Of a DNA stretch of 64,000 nt, positions 1-8,094 are shown in pieces. The stretch is from positions 62,001-126,000 of the forward strand of contig NZ_BMDT01000004.1 of NCBI RefSeq assembly GCF_014635985.1. Reading direction: 5' to 3'. The position numbers were made by a program, and so were the translations under genes. The stretch is from Enterococcus alcedinis. Its GTDB lineage: Bacteria > Bacillota > Bacilli > Lactobacillales > Enterococcaceae. Under the pieces are notes generated by a model. That model was given only the letters and a program-made list of their open reading frames with translations. It was not told the DNA's origin and searched no databases. Every line of letters starts with the position of its first letter. Positions within the stretch are counted from its first letter, which is position 1.

Positions 1-627
1 GGTGTCATTCCTTTAAAAATGGCGAAACAGCTACAGCGAAAAGCCAATCATCTACCATTGATGGTTCATATTGGTTCCGCTCCACCGACATTGGATGAAG
101 TTTTAGAACTATTGGAAGCGGGCGATATCGTTACACATTGCTATAACGGCAAACCAAATGGTATTCTTGATGAAAAGGGACAGTTAAAATCATTTGTGAT
201 TGATGCCTACAAACGAGGCGTGTTGTTTGATATTGGTCATGGAACGGATAGCTTTAATTTTAAAGTCGGAAAAAAAGCCATTCAAGAAGCATTTTTATGC
301 CAAACGATTAGCACCGATATTTATCACCGTAATCGTGAAAATGGACCTGTTTATGATTTAGCTACAACGATGGAAAAGGCCCTCTATTTAGGAATAGACA
401 AACAAGAAGTACTTAAAATGGTCACTGAGAATCCAGCAAAAAACTTTCATTTAGATTCAAAAGGTCAATTGGAAGTGGGAAAAGATGCCGATTTGACGCT
501 TTTTAAGTTTGAAGATGCAGAAAAAGTGCTAATTGATTCAAATGGAAATGAAGTAACCATCACGCAGCAAATCCATCCAATAGCAGCTGTTGTTGGTGGG
601 GAAGTGCATGTCATTGAGGAGGAATAA
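1..627 (+). CDS. Amidohydrolase/deacetylase family metallohydrolase (5' end missing)
   Basis: The frame is open from base 1, so this is the C-terminal part (208 residues) of a gene that starts upstream; the ATG at 19 is internal. It resembles the dihydroorotase-like TIM-barrel amidohydrolases found beside DgaE/DgaF-type genes in enterococci, normally about 370 residues. Visible metal-site style motifs are THCYNG, DIGHGTDSF and the Asp in STDIYHRN, followed by a typical C-terminal beta segment (GKDADLTLFKF). The stop is 2 bases from the next gene's GTG, so they are co-transcribed. Substrate is unknown; the neighbours suggest deacetylation or ring opening of an amino-sugar acid derivative, which is inference. 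Family call is firm, reaction is not. Confidence 0.85.
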   Translation, partial: GVIPLKMAKQLQRKANHLPLMVHIGSAPPTLDEVLELLEAGDIVTHCYNGKPNGILDEKGQLKSFVIDAYKRGVLFDIGHGTDSFNFKVGKKAIQEAFLCQTISTDIYHRNRENGPVYDLATTMEKALYLGIDKQEVLKMVTENPAKNFHLDSKGQLEVGKDADLTLFKFEDAEKVLIDSNGNEVTITQQIHPIAAVVGGEVHVIEEE

Positions 628-629
628 AA

Positions 630-1730
630 GTGACGATTTATGAGAAATATGACTTGAAAAAAGTGATTAATGCCAGTGGTAAAATGACAATATTAGGGGT
701 TTCAAAAGTGAGTGAGACCGTCTTAAATGCTCAAAAAATCGGTGGAGAAAATTTCTTTGAAATGTCTGAACTAGTCATCAATACCGGACGTTACATTGCT
801 AATTTATTAGGCGCGGAAAATGCCACGATTGTTTCTTCTGCCAGTGCAGGTATTGCACAGTCGATTTCGGCTTTAATCGGACGAGGGGATGCGTATCATA
901 CGATGCATCCTTATACCCCTAAAATTACCCGTCGAGAAATTATTTTACCTAAAGGGCACAATGTCAATTATGGAACGAGTGTCGAGTTGATGGTACAGCA
1001 AGGTGGCGGTGTTGTTGTAGAAGCGGGGTATGCCAATGAATGCACCGCACAACAAATTGCGATGGAAATAACAGAACATACGGCAGCGCTGCTTTATATC
1101 AAAAGCCATCACACCGTTCAAAAAAGCATGCTTTCGATTCAAGAAATGGTGGAAATCGCTCAGGCACATCAATTGCCTTTGATTGTCGATGCCGCCGCAG
1201 AAGAAGATTTAACGACTTACTATGAACAAGGAGTCGATGTGGTTATCTATAGTGGTGCCAAAGCAATTGAAGGACCAAGTTCAGGATTGGTTGTTGGAAA
1301 AGAACCCTATATTACTTGGATTCAAGAGCAAAGTAAAGGCCTTGGTCGCTCGATGAAAATTGGAAAAGAAAATATTTTAGGGTTTGTTCAAGCTATTGAG
1401 GATTTCCTAGTCCATGGTTCTGAGTCAGGAGACAGTATGCAAGCGCGCTTAAGCCCGTTTATTGCGGACTTAAATCAAATGACCGGCATAGAAGCTTCAG
1501 TGGTTCAAGATGCAGCTGGACGCGATATTTACCGCGCGAAAGTTGTCGTTTCAGGTAATCTATCAGCGATTGAAGTCATTGAACGACTAAAACAAGGCGA
1601 TACGGCCGTCTATACTCGTGAATACCAAGCAAATAATGGGATTATTGAGTTTGATATTCGCGCAGTGAATGCGGATGAAATGAAAACCATTGTCAAAAAA
1701 ATAGCAGCGATACTAAAAGGAGCGAATTAA
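630..1730 (+). CDS. dgaE: DgaE-type PLP-dependent ammonia lyase (SelA-like fold)
   Basis: 366-residue fold-type I PLP enzyme of the SelA/DgaE group. Known DgaE members convert D-glucosaminate-6-phosphate to 2-keto-3-deoxy-6-phosphogluconate plus ammonia. The likely Schiff-base lysine is K211 in SGAKAIEGP. The N-terminus (KKVINASGKMTILG) matches the family opening. It starts with GTG at 630, placed after a GAGGAGG ribosome site in the end of the upstream gene. The next gene encodes the matching aldolase and starts 2 bases after the stop, supporting a catabolic lyase role rather than selenocysteine synthesis. No DgaABCD PTS genes lie in the window; they could be upstream. A different 2-amino acid sugar substrate is possible. 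Confidence 0.8.
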   Translation: MTIYEKYDLKKVINASGKMTILGVSKVSETVLNAQKIGGENFFEMSELVINTGRYIANLLGAENATIVSSASAGIAQSISALIGRGDAYHTMHPYTPKITRREIILPKGHNVNYGTSVELMVQQGGGVVVEAGYANECTAQQIAMEITEHTAALLYIKSHHTVQKSMLSIQEMVEIAQAHQLPLIVDAAAEEDLTTYYEQGVDVVIYSGAKAIEGPSSGLVVGKEPYITWIQEQSKGLGRSMKIGKENILGFVQAIEDFLVHGSESGDSMQARLSPFIADLNQMTGIEASVVQDAAGRDIYRAKVVVSGNLSAIEVIERLKQGDTAVYTREYQANNGIIEFDIRAVNADEMKTIVKKIAAILKGAN

Positions 1731-1731
1731 A

Positions 1732-2475
1732 ATGTCAAGAACACCAAAATTTTACCAAGATCAAGTTTGTTTGAATGTGTTGGCTAATTCTGTCGATAAT
1801 GCGATGGATTGTTACGATGCCGCTAAAGGGCACATCGTCTTAGGAGTCTTATCGAAAAACTATGCAAGCGATCAGTCGGCAATTAATGACATGAAACGTT
1901 ATCAAGAGGCAACAGGAAATGCGCTATCCGTCGGTTTGGGTGCTGGTGATCCAAATCAAAGTGATATGGTCATTCGTCTAGCAGAAGCCTTACAGCCGCA
2001 ACACGTCAACCAAGTATTTACGGGTGTTGGTGGTTCTCGCGCGGTATTAAAGCAAGAAGAAACATTTATTAATGGTCTTGTTTCACCAACAGGAAAAGTC
2101 GGGTATGTGAATATTGCGACTGGTCCGCTCTCATCTAAGGGAGAAGCGGTCGAAGTACCGATCGAAGCGGCAATTGCTTTATTAAAGGACATGGGTGGTT
2201 CTTCCATTAAATATTTTCCAATGAATGGATTAGCACATCTAGAGGAATACAAAGCTGTTGCAAAAGCGTGTGCTGAGAATGATTTTGCGTTAGAGCCAAC
2301 GGGTGGCATTGATTTAGAAAACTTTGAAGCAATCTTACAAATAGCAGTCGATGCAGGTGTTAAAAAAATTATTCCACATATTTATAGCTCAGTGATTGAT
2401 TCTGAAACAGGGAACACGCGACCAAAAGATGTTGCAACATTGTTTGAATTAACAAAAAAAGTCTTAGGAAAATAA
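1732..2475 (+). CDS. dgaF: DgaF-type 2-keto-3-deoxy-6-phosphogluconate aldolase
   Basis: 247 residues, the usual length of the DgaF/KDGP aldolase family, which cleaves 2-keto-3-deoxy-6-phosphogluconate to pyruvate and glyceraldehyde-3-phosphate. Conserved segments visible are LSKNYASDQSAI near the start, a central glycine-rich stretch (TGVGGSRA), SSIKYFPMNGL with a candidate Schiff-base Lys, and EPTGGIDLENF near the C-terminus. It starts at ATG 1732 after AAAGGAG in the tail of the dgaE-like gene. Cytoplasmic, no membrane segments. Together with the lyase before it and the kinase after it, it gives a short route from an amino-sugar acid to pyruvate. Confidence 0.85.
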   Translation: MSRTPKFYQDQVCLNVLANSVDNAMDCYDAAKGHIVLGVLSKNYASDQSAINDMKRYQEATGNALSVGLGAGDPNQSDMVIRLAEALQPQHVNQVFTGVGGSRAVLKQEETFINGLVSPTGKVGYVNIATGPLSSKGEAVEVPIEAAIALLKDMGGSSIKYFPMNGLAHLEEYKAVAKACAENDFALEPTGGIDLENFEAILQIAVDAGVKKIIPHIYSSVIDSETGNTRPKDVATLFELTKKVLGK

Positions 2476-2488
2476 AAGAGGTCAAACG

Positions 2489-3475
2489 ATGAAAATTTTA
2501 GCATTTGGTGAAGTCATGATGCGTTTAAACCCTAACGGCTTCAAAAAAATGACCCAAACCGATTCGATGGATTTTTCTTTCACGGGAACTGGATTGAATA
2601 TCTTAGCAGGACTGGCTCAAAATGGCTATGACACAACGATGCTAACCGCCTTACCCGATAATAATTTAGGCAAAACAGCCGCTGCCAATATTCGCAAATT
2701 AAACGTATCCGATCGAAAAATTTCATATTCAGGAAATCATTTAGGGATTTATATTTTAGAGTTGGGTTACGGTGGTCGACCATCGGAAGTGACGTACCTT
2801 GATCGCGCGCATAGTGCATTTAATGAATGGGAAGTTTCTGAAGCAGACTTGGAACAAGCATTAGAAAATGTTGACCTAATACATATTTGTGGAATCGCTT
2901 TGTCAACCTCTGCTATTTCGCGTAAAAATGCCTTAACTTTAGCAAAAAAAGCATCAGAAAAAGGCATTGAAATCTGTTTTGATTTTAATTTCCGTGCGTC
3001 ATTAAATAACGAAGAAGGCATGACGAGTCTATTAGCAGCCTATCATGAAATATTACCACTAGTAACCATTGTCTTTGGTTCATTGCGTGACTTGCAAGAG
3101 CTATTGAAGATTCCAGGAGAGACAGAAGAAGACGTGGTTCAAACATTCATGTTAAACTACGGCATTCGTATTTTCTCTGGTACTTATCGCCACCAAGAGG
3201 GAAATCAAAAGCAGTTGCAGGGTTTCGTTTATCAAGGAAATAAAAAAGTTGTTTCTGATAAAATAACTTATGAAGTTTGGGATCGAATCGGAACAGGCGA
3301 TGCTTTTGTTGCGGGAATATTGACTGGTTTGATTGAGAAATGGGCATTTGAAAAAACGGTGAAATATGGCGTGTATAATGCTGTATTAGCACATACTACA
3401 GTTGGAGATAGTCCGGTGTTGTCGAAAGAATTTGTGTTGAACTATATGGAGAAACAAGTAGATGTGATACGGTAA
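2489..3475 (+). CDS. kdgK: PfkB-family sugar kinase, probably 2-keto-3-deoxygluconate kinase
   Basis: 328-residue ribokinase/PfkB kinase. The N-terminus (ILAFGEVMMRLNP) and FSFTGTGLN-like region fit KDG kinases, and the C-terminal signature RIGTGDAF carries the catalytic base Asp271 in the GTGD anion hole. It lies 13 bases after the aldolase gene with an AAGAGG ribosome site and is the last gene before a terminator at 3482-3528. The context argues for phosphorylation of 2-keto-3-deoxygluconate at O6 to feed the aldolase. Fructokinase-type activity cannot be excluded from sequence alone. Confidence 0.8.
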   Translation: MKILAFGEVMMRLNPNGFKKMTQTDSMDFSFTGTGLNILAGLAQNGYDTTMLTALPDNNLGKTAAANIRKLNVSDRKISYSGNHLGIYILELGYGGRPSEVTYLDRAHSAFNEWEVSEADLEQALENVDLIHICGIALSTSAISRKNALTLAKKASEKGIEICFDFNFRASLNNEEGMTSLLAAYHEILPLVTIVFGSLRDLQELLKIPGETEEDVVQTFMLNYGIRIFSGTYRHQEGNQKQLQGFVYQGNKKVVSDKITYEVWDRIGTGDAFVAGILTGLIEKWAFEKTVKYGVYNAVLAHTTVGDSPVLSKEFVLNYMEKQVDVIR

Positions 3476-3481
3476 GAAGAT

Positions 3482-3528
3482 AAAAAGCTAGCAATCATGA
3501 AAACTCTTCATGATCGCTAGCTTTTTTT
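3482..3528. terminator. Bidirectional terminator between kinase and ArsR-type regulator genes
   Basis: Near-perfect inverted repeat (AAAAAGCTAGC..ATCATGAA paired with TTCATGAT..GCTAGCTTTTT) with one mismatch and a short loop, A-rich on one side and T-rich on the other, between two convergent genes. Its right edge touches the stop codon of the minus-strand regulator. Confidence 0.9.
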
Positions 3529-4441
3529 ATGAATAATATAAATTAACATTAATATCTTGATCGTGATTTCCGAAGCCTTCGCCAAAAATTGTAACGCCAC
3601 CGGGATTTTGAGCGTCCTTACGTGATTCAATCTTGAGAGAAATAAATTCAGAATCATGGAGATTTAAATCAGTCACTGTAACTTTTGATGTCTCAGCACC
3701 GTTAAATGTTGTTGCATCATTCTTAATTAAGATTCTAAGAAGAACACCGTACTGACTAGAGTCATCAGCCCACCAATCTGGAGTGTGAAATCCACGGACA
3801 TCTGAAAAGTTTCCTGGGCATGTCCAAGTACCCACCAAAACGTCATTAACGTAAAAATCAATGTCACTAGGCCAGACGTTACTAGAATTGGGGAATTCGG
3901 AAGCGATTTCCATAGTGATTTCTAAAAGTTCAGGATCAATATGTCGTTCTAAATTGTTAGGAATCTTATAGCTAACATGCCCACTGGCGAACCAAAGTAA
4001 GGAAGCTTCTGTGCGATCCGGAGCGAGAAAACTTTTAGTATCATCGAAATTACCAATCAATCTTTTCTTACTAGCCAGGCCGCAAGTAGGGTTTACAGAA
4101 AAGTCTAAATAGTGACCTAATTTTATTATTGATTTTTTTTGTTTGAATTCGCGATATACCGTACTAGGGAATACAATCTCGATATTGTCTACATTCTGGG
4201 AAACAATTTTCTGAGAACCAGAGTTTTTTTGTTTGATTCGATGAATAAGTAAACCAGCATCAATTAATTGTTGGACATGTCGTGTCGTTATAGCTTTACT
4301 TATATTTAAAGCTTTAGCAATTTCTGTTATATTAGAATCGTTTTCAGCAACTAAATTAAGAATATCTAGTCGGGTATCGTTAGCTAAGGCTTTATAAACG
4401 TTTAATGAATTATGAGAAATATCAAGCTTCATAGAGAACAC
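3527..4441 (-). CDS. ArsR-type winged-helix regulator with large C-terminal domain, likely controls the GH127/ABC operon
   Basis: 304 residues. Residues about 10-75 form an ArsR-like winged helix (LANDTRLDILNLV, then ITEIAKALNISKAITTRHVQQL as recognition region). The remaining 230 residues are beta-rich with Trp and Asp motifs (NVWPSDIDFYV, TPDWWADDSS, and GVTIFGEGFGNHDQDI near the end) and do not look like a metal-sensing ArsR; they may bind a sugar. It is divergent from the sugar-binding lipoprotein gene and shares a 426-base control region with TTAAC-type repeats. By position it is the probable local regulator of the arabinofuranoside operon. Starts at ATG 4441 behind AAGGAAAGGG. DNA-binding role is firm, ligand is inference. 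Confidence 0.8.
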   Translation of the reverse strand: MFSMKLDISHNSLNVYKALANDTRLDILNLVAENDSNITEIAKALNISKAITTRHVQQLIDAGLLIHRIKQKNSGSQKIVSQNVDNIEIVFPSTVYREFKQKKSIIKLGHYLDFSVNPTCGLASKKRLIGNFDDTKSFLAPDRTEASLLWFASGHVSYKIPNNLERHIDPELLEITMEIASEFPNSSNVWPSDIDFYVNDVLVGTWTCPGNFSDVRGFHTPDWWADDSSQYGVLLRILIKNDATTFNGAETSKVTVTDLNLHDSEFISLKIESRKDAQNPGGVTIFGEGFGNHDQDINVNLYYS

Positions 4442-4552
4442 CCTTTCCTTAAGTTTATTATTATTATATCAGATGTTATCAATTTAACCAAGTTAACAAA
4501 TAAGTTTATTTACAGTGTGTTGTTGATATAGTTAACTAAATAGTTAAATTAA

Positions 4553-4566
4553 TGAAAGCGCTTGAC
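4553..4566 (+). promoter_or_regulatory. Candidate cre (CcpA) box overlapping the -35
   Basis: TGAAAGCGCTTGAC matches the left half and core of the cre consensus (TGNNANCGNTNNCA) but deviates in the last three bases. It covers most of the -35 hexamer at 4562-4567, which would fit repression by CcpA when glucose is present. Confidence 0.55.
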
Positions 4567-4590
4567 TACCTTATTTTGTTGATGTATATT
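4562..4590 (+). promoter_or_regulatory. Sigma-A type promoter of the arabinofuranoside operon
   Basis: TTGACT (4562-4567), 17-base spacer, TATATT (4585-4590). It directs transcription to the lipoprotein gene at 4868 and lies directly after the cre-like box. Confidence 0.7.
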
Positions 4591-4867
4591 CAATTTGTCA
4601 TATATTTTATGTTGTTTACTAAAAGGTATTTATTTTACGTGTTAACTTTTTAGTGATGTTTTATAAGGGGTGGGAATGGGAGGGAGGAAGTAAAAATTAT
4701 TTATCATTGTAATATTTTAGGACTATAAGTATAGGGAAAATAACATGTTTTGAAGTTAATTGATAGAGTCAACAGATACTCAAGAATGCATAGTTATAAT
4801 TTGTTTTATCTATCCCTTTTATTAGCTGATAAAGGGGTAAATATAAAAATAATTAGGAGGAAGAAAA

Positions 4868-6256
4868 ATGAACCGAAAATCATTTGCAGTACTGTCATTA
4901 TTATCATTATCGTTATTGGGAGCATGCAGTTCTGAAAAACCAACAGAAGAAAATGCAGCAGCAAGTACGGATGCAGTGGAATTACACTTTACATTTTGGG
5001 GGGATCCGTTAGAAAAAAAATCTATCGAAGACTTAGTGGGAGCGTTTAATAAAGAAAATCCGGATATTAAAGTAACTACTCAAAATATTCCTCATGGAAA
5101 CTACATGGAAAAGATGAATACCATGGCTAGTGCTAATAAACTTCCTGATGTAGGTTATTTCATGGAGGATAACTTAGGTGAATGGATGAATAGTGGTCAA
5201 ATTAGAGATTTATCTGCACTATACGAGCCGGGACAACCTTTTGAGGGGAAATTAAAAGAAGGGATTTTCCAATTTGAGGAAGATGGACCAATAGCAGGTA
5301 ACTTTAACTCTTTAGGTGCAATTACAATGTACTACAATGAAGCATATTTTGAAGAAAACGGTATTGATTTACCACCGCACAAACTAGAGGATGCTTGGGA
5401 ATGGGAAGAATTTATTGATGTTTCTAAACAATTAACAGTTGATAGAAATGGAAAGCACCCTGGAGAAGATGGATTTGATGAGAAAAATATTGAAACATAC
5501 GCAGTTAATAACTTTGCTGGTTTTACGTTCGAATCGTTCTTAGCTAGTAATGGTGGCGGAGTTGTTAGTCAAGATAATAAACAAATACTAATTGGAACAG
5601 AAGAGTCTATTGAAGCAATTCAAAATTTACAGGATTTAATGTATGTGCATCATGTGATGCCTAAACCTTCTCAAGCTTCAACAATACCTTCAACTGATAC
5701 CGCTTTGTTAACAAATCGAGTAGTTATGTCAATTGGTGGTAGTTGGGATCTAAACGGATTAGGAAAAGCAATCCGTGAAAAAGGACTTAAAATTGGATCA
5801 GGCATACTACCAAAAATGGGAGAAGAAGTACGAATGATGAACTATGGCGCTCCTATAGTAGTTTTTGAAAACGATAACACTAAAGAAAATTTTGACGAAG
5901 TTCAAAAGTTCTTAGAATTCGTGAATGACCCTGAAAATAGTTTACCTATTATTAATTCAGGATTATGGAGACCCAATGAAACTTCTTGGTATACAGATAA
6001 AGATAAATTAGCTAAGTGGACAGAAACAGATATTACTCCTGATAATTATATTGAATCATTTGTTGAACCTGTGAAAACAAACTTAGTAAGAAACAAGGCT
6101 TTCTTTAATACGGATACTGCTCAAATCGGTGATATTGTAGGACCATCATTAGAGCAAGTTTGGACAGGTAAAAAGAGTGCAGAAGAAGTTGTTAAAGAAG
6201 ACATTTTACCAAAGTTGAAAAAAACATTTGGTGATAAATATGAATATGTAGAGTAA
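4868..6256 (+). CDS. ABC sugar transporter substrate-binding lipoprotein (arabinofuranoside operon)
   Basis: 462 residues, family 1 extracellular solute-binding protein. Lipoprotein signal: positively charged start (MNRKSF), hydrophobic stretch to residue 19 and lipobox LLGAC with acylated Cys20. The mature part begins ELHFTFWGDPLEKKS, typical of oligosaccharide binders. ATG at 4868 follows AGGAGG. Two permease genes follow 30 bases downstream, and no ATPase gene is present, so a shared MsmX-type ATPase elsewhere must energise it. With two GH127 enzymes in the operon, beta-linked arabino-oligosaccharides are the inferred ligand. Confidence 0.9.
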   Translation: MNRKSFAVLSLLSLSLLGACSSEKPTEENAAASTDAVELHFTFWGDPLEKKSIEDLVGAFNKENPDIKVTTQNIPHGNYMEKMNTMASANKLPDVGYFMEDNLGEWMNSGQIRDLSALYEPGQPFEGKLKEGIFQFEEDGPIAGNFNSLGAITMYYNEAYFEENGIDLPPHKLEDAWEWEEFIDVSKQLTVDRNGKHPGEDGFDEKNIETYAVNNFAGFTFESFLASNGGGVVSQDNKQILIGTEESIEAIQNLQDLMYVHHVMPKPSQASTIPSTDTALLTNRVVMSIGGSWDLNGLGKAIREKGLKIGSGILPKMGEEVRMMNYGAPIVVFENDNTKENFDEVQKFLEFVNDPENSLPIINSGLWRPNETSWYTDKDKLAKWTETDITPDNYIESFVEPVKTNLVRNKAFFNTDTAQIGDIVGPSLEQVWTGKKSAEEVVKEDILPKLKKTFGDKYEYVE

Positions 6257-6286
6257 TAAGATGAATAATAAAGGGGGGAAATCAGT

Positions 6287-7225
6287 ATGCAAAATATAAA
6301 AATAGAACAAGATATAAATAACGTTAAGAAAAAAAAGAAATTTTCGTTAAAGCGTAATGAAGCAATTGCGGGTTATATTTTTGCGATGCCAGCAATTTTA
6401 GGTTTATTAATTTGGACATTAGCACCAATGATTGCAAGTTTATTTTTAAGTTTCACAGATTATAACGCTATTAGTGATTTTAATTTTGTAGGTACAGCTA
6501 ATTACAAAGAAGTTTTATTTGATGATTTATTTGTAAAAAAATCTTTAATAGTTACATTTATTTTTGCTCTAGGAAGTACCTTCTTTACACTCTTAGGAGC
6601 TTTAATTGTTGCGATGTTGATGAACTTAAAAGTAAAAGGACAAACATTTTATCGAACAATTTTCTACTTGCCGGTCATAGTACCGGCAGTAGCTTCTAAT
6701 ATCTTGTGGCTATGGTTGTTTAATCCGGATTTCGGACTATTAAATTCAATTTTAAAATTTTTTCACTTACCTGGATCAAATTGGGTATTTGATGAAAGTA
6801 CAGCAATCCCTTCATTAATATTAATGGCAGTGTGGGGATGTGGAGGAACAGCATTAATATTTTTAGCAGGCCTACAAGATGTTCCCATCCAACTATTAGA
6901 AGCTGTTGAAGTTGATGGTGGGAATAAATGGCATAAGTTAAGATATGTGACAATCCCTTCACTGACTCCAATTATTTTTTTCAACTTAATTATGGGGTTG
7001 ATAGGTTCATTCCAAACGTTTACACAGTCCTATGTAATGACTGGGGGAGGACCTAATAATGCGACATTATTTTATTCGCTTCTTATTTATCGTAATGCAT
7101 TTGAGCAAAATCGATTCGGATATGCGAGTGCATTGGCATGGCTATTATTTATTATTATTGGATTATTTACATTGTTTATCTTTAAAACAGCTAAGGGTTG
7201 GGTATTTTATGGAGGTGATAACTGA
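6287..7225 (+). CDS. ABC sugar transporter permease, MalF/UgpA type
   Basis: 312 residues with six predicted membrane segments, beginning with a charged cytoplasmic stretch (KKKKKFSLKRNEA) and a first helix at about residues 28-52. The cytoplasmic EAA loop that docks the ATPase is seen as LLEAVEVDGGNKWHKLR followed by IPSL. The ribosome site AAGGGGGGAAA precedes ATG 6287. Its TGA overlaps the ATG of the next permease by one base, so the two subunits are translationally coupled. Membrane partner of the binding protein just upstream. Confidence 0.92.
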   Translation: MQNIKIEQDINNVKKKKKFSLKRNEAIAGYIFAMPAILGLLIWTLAPMIASLFLSFTDYNAISDFNFVGTANYKEVLFDDLFVKKSLIVTFIFALGSTFFTLLGALIVAMLMNLKVKGQTFYRTIFYLPVIVPAVASNILWLWLFNPDFGLLNSILKFFHLPGSNWVFDESTAIPSLILMAVWGCGGTALIFLAGLQDVPIQLLEAVEVDGGNKWHKLRYVTIPSLTPIIFFNLIMGLIGSFQTFTQSYVMTGGGPNNATLFYSLLIYRNAFEQNRFGYASALAWLLFIIIGLFTLFIFKTAKGWVFYGGDN

Positions 7226-8058
7226 TGAAATTAAGTAAAACGTTTAAATGGTTTGTATATTTAGCATTAATCGTGGTAACAATATCATCTGTAATCCCAT
7301 TTTTATGGTTAGTTAGAAGTTCATTGATGACAAGTAGTGAAATATTTGAATTTCCTCCCAAACTTTTACCTGAATCATTAATGTTTTCAAATTATTCTGA
7401 CGTCTTTAACTTATTAGACTTTGGTACATATTTAAAAAATACAATGATTATAATGGTACCTGTAATGTTAGGTACTGTGTTTACTTCGTGTATGTGTGGT
7501 TATGCTTTTTCTAGATTAGATTTTCCATTTAAAAACTTTTGGTTTGGATTGATTATCGCAACAATGATGTTACCAAGTGCGGTGACAATGATTCCGACAT
7601 TTATTATGTGGGCAAAAGTAGGAGGAGTAGATACATTTCTTCCGTTGATATTACCTGCATTTTTTGGTGGAGGAGGTTTCAATGTATTCTTGATGAGACA
7701 ATTCTTTGCAGGAATCCCTAAAGAATTGGATGAAGCAGCGATTTTAGATGGAGCAAGTTATTATCAAATTTTCTTTAAAATAATGTTACCGTTAGTAAAA
7801 CCAGCTTTAATGGTTGTAGGTTTCTTTACATTTATGAACGTTTGGAATGATTTTTTTGGTCCATTAATTTACTTAAATGATGAATCAAAACATACATTAG
7901 CTTTAGGATTGTTACAATTAAAAGGACAGTATAGTTCTGATTGGAATCTGATGATGGCGGCTTCTACAGCAATGACTATCCCAGCGATTATTGTATTCTT
8001 TATCGGTCAGAAATATTTTATCCAAGGAATTAGTTTAACATCTGGAAGTAAAGGATAA
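7225..8058 (+). CDS. ABC sugar transporter permease, MalG type
   Basis: 277 residues, six predicted membrane segments, with the EAA loop LDEAAILDGASYYQ then KIMLPL near residues 170-195. It starts inside the stop of the MalF-type subunit (shared A at 7225), with GGAGGTGA as ribosome site. It completes the importer; the operon continues with a GH127 gene 36 bases on. Confidence 0.92.
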   Translation: MKLSKTFKWFVYLALIVVTISSVIPFLWLVRSSLMTSSEIFEFPPKLLPESLMFSNYSDVFNLLDFGTYLKNTMIIMVPVMLGTVFTSCMCGYAFSRLDFPFKNFWFGLIIATMMLPSAVTMIPTFIMWAKVGGVDTFLPLILPAFFGGGGFNVFLMRQFFAGIPKELDEAAILDGASYYQIFFKIMLPLVKPALMVVGFFTFMNVWNDFFGPLIYLNDESKHTLALGLLQLKGQYSSDWNLMMAASTAMTIPAIIVFFIGQKYFIQGISLTSGSKG

Positions 8059-8094
8059 TTTTTAAATATTATTGAGAGGATGTAAAATATAAAA

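Larger units (their letters stand above)
4442..4867. promoter_or_regulatory. Divergent control region and long leader of the arabinofuranoside operon
   Basis: 426 bases without a credible gene. It holds TTAAC/GTTAAC repeats (TTAACCAAGTTAAC at 4484-4497, TAGTTAACTA at 4529-4538, TAGTTAAATTA at 4541-4551) that are candidate operators for the divergent regulator, then a cre-like box, a promoter, and a leader of about 260 bases. Near the end of the leader, 4811-4819 can pair with 4831-4839 in a hairpin just before the ribosome site AGGAGG (4856-4861). A 61-codon frame here runs into the lipoprotein gene and looks like chance. Confidence 0.6.

Noticed and set aside
1956-2309. 117-codon antisense frame within the aldolase gene
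   Set aside because: It is fully inside a well-supported gene and resembles no known protein.
4750-4935. 61-codon open frame in the leader overlapping the lipoprotein start
   Set aside because: It has no ribosome site, starts at TTG and overlaps the lipoprotein signal peptide in another frame, so it is taken as chance.
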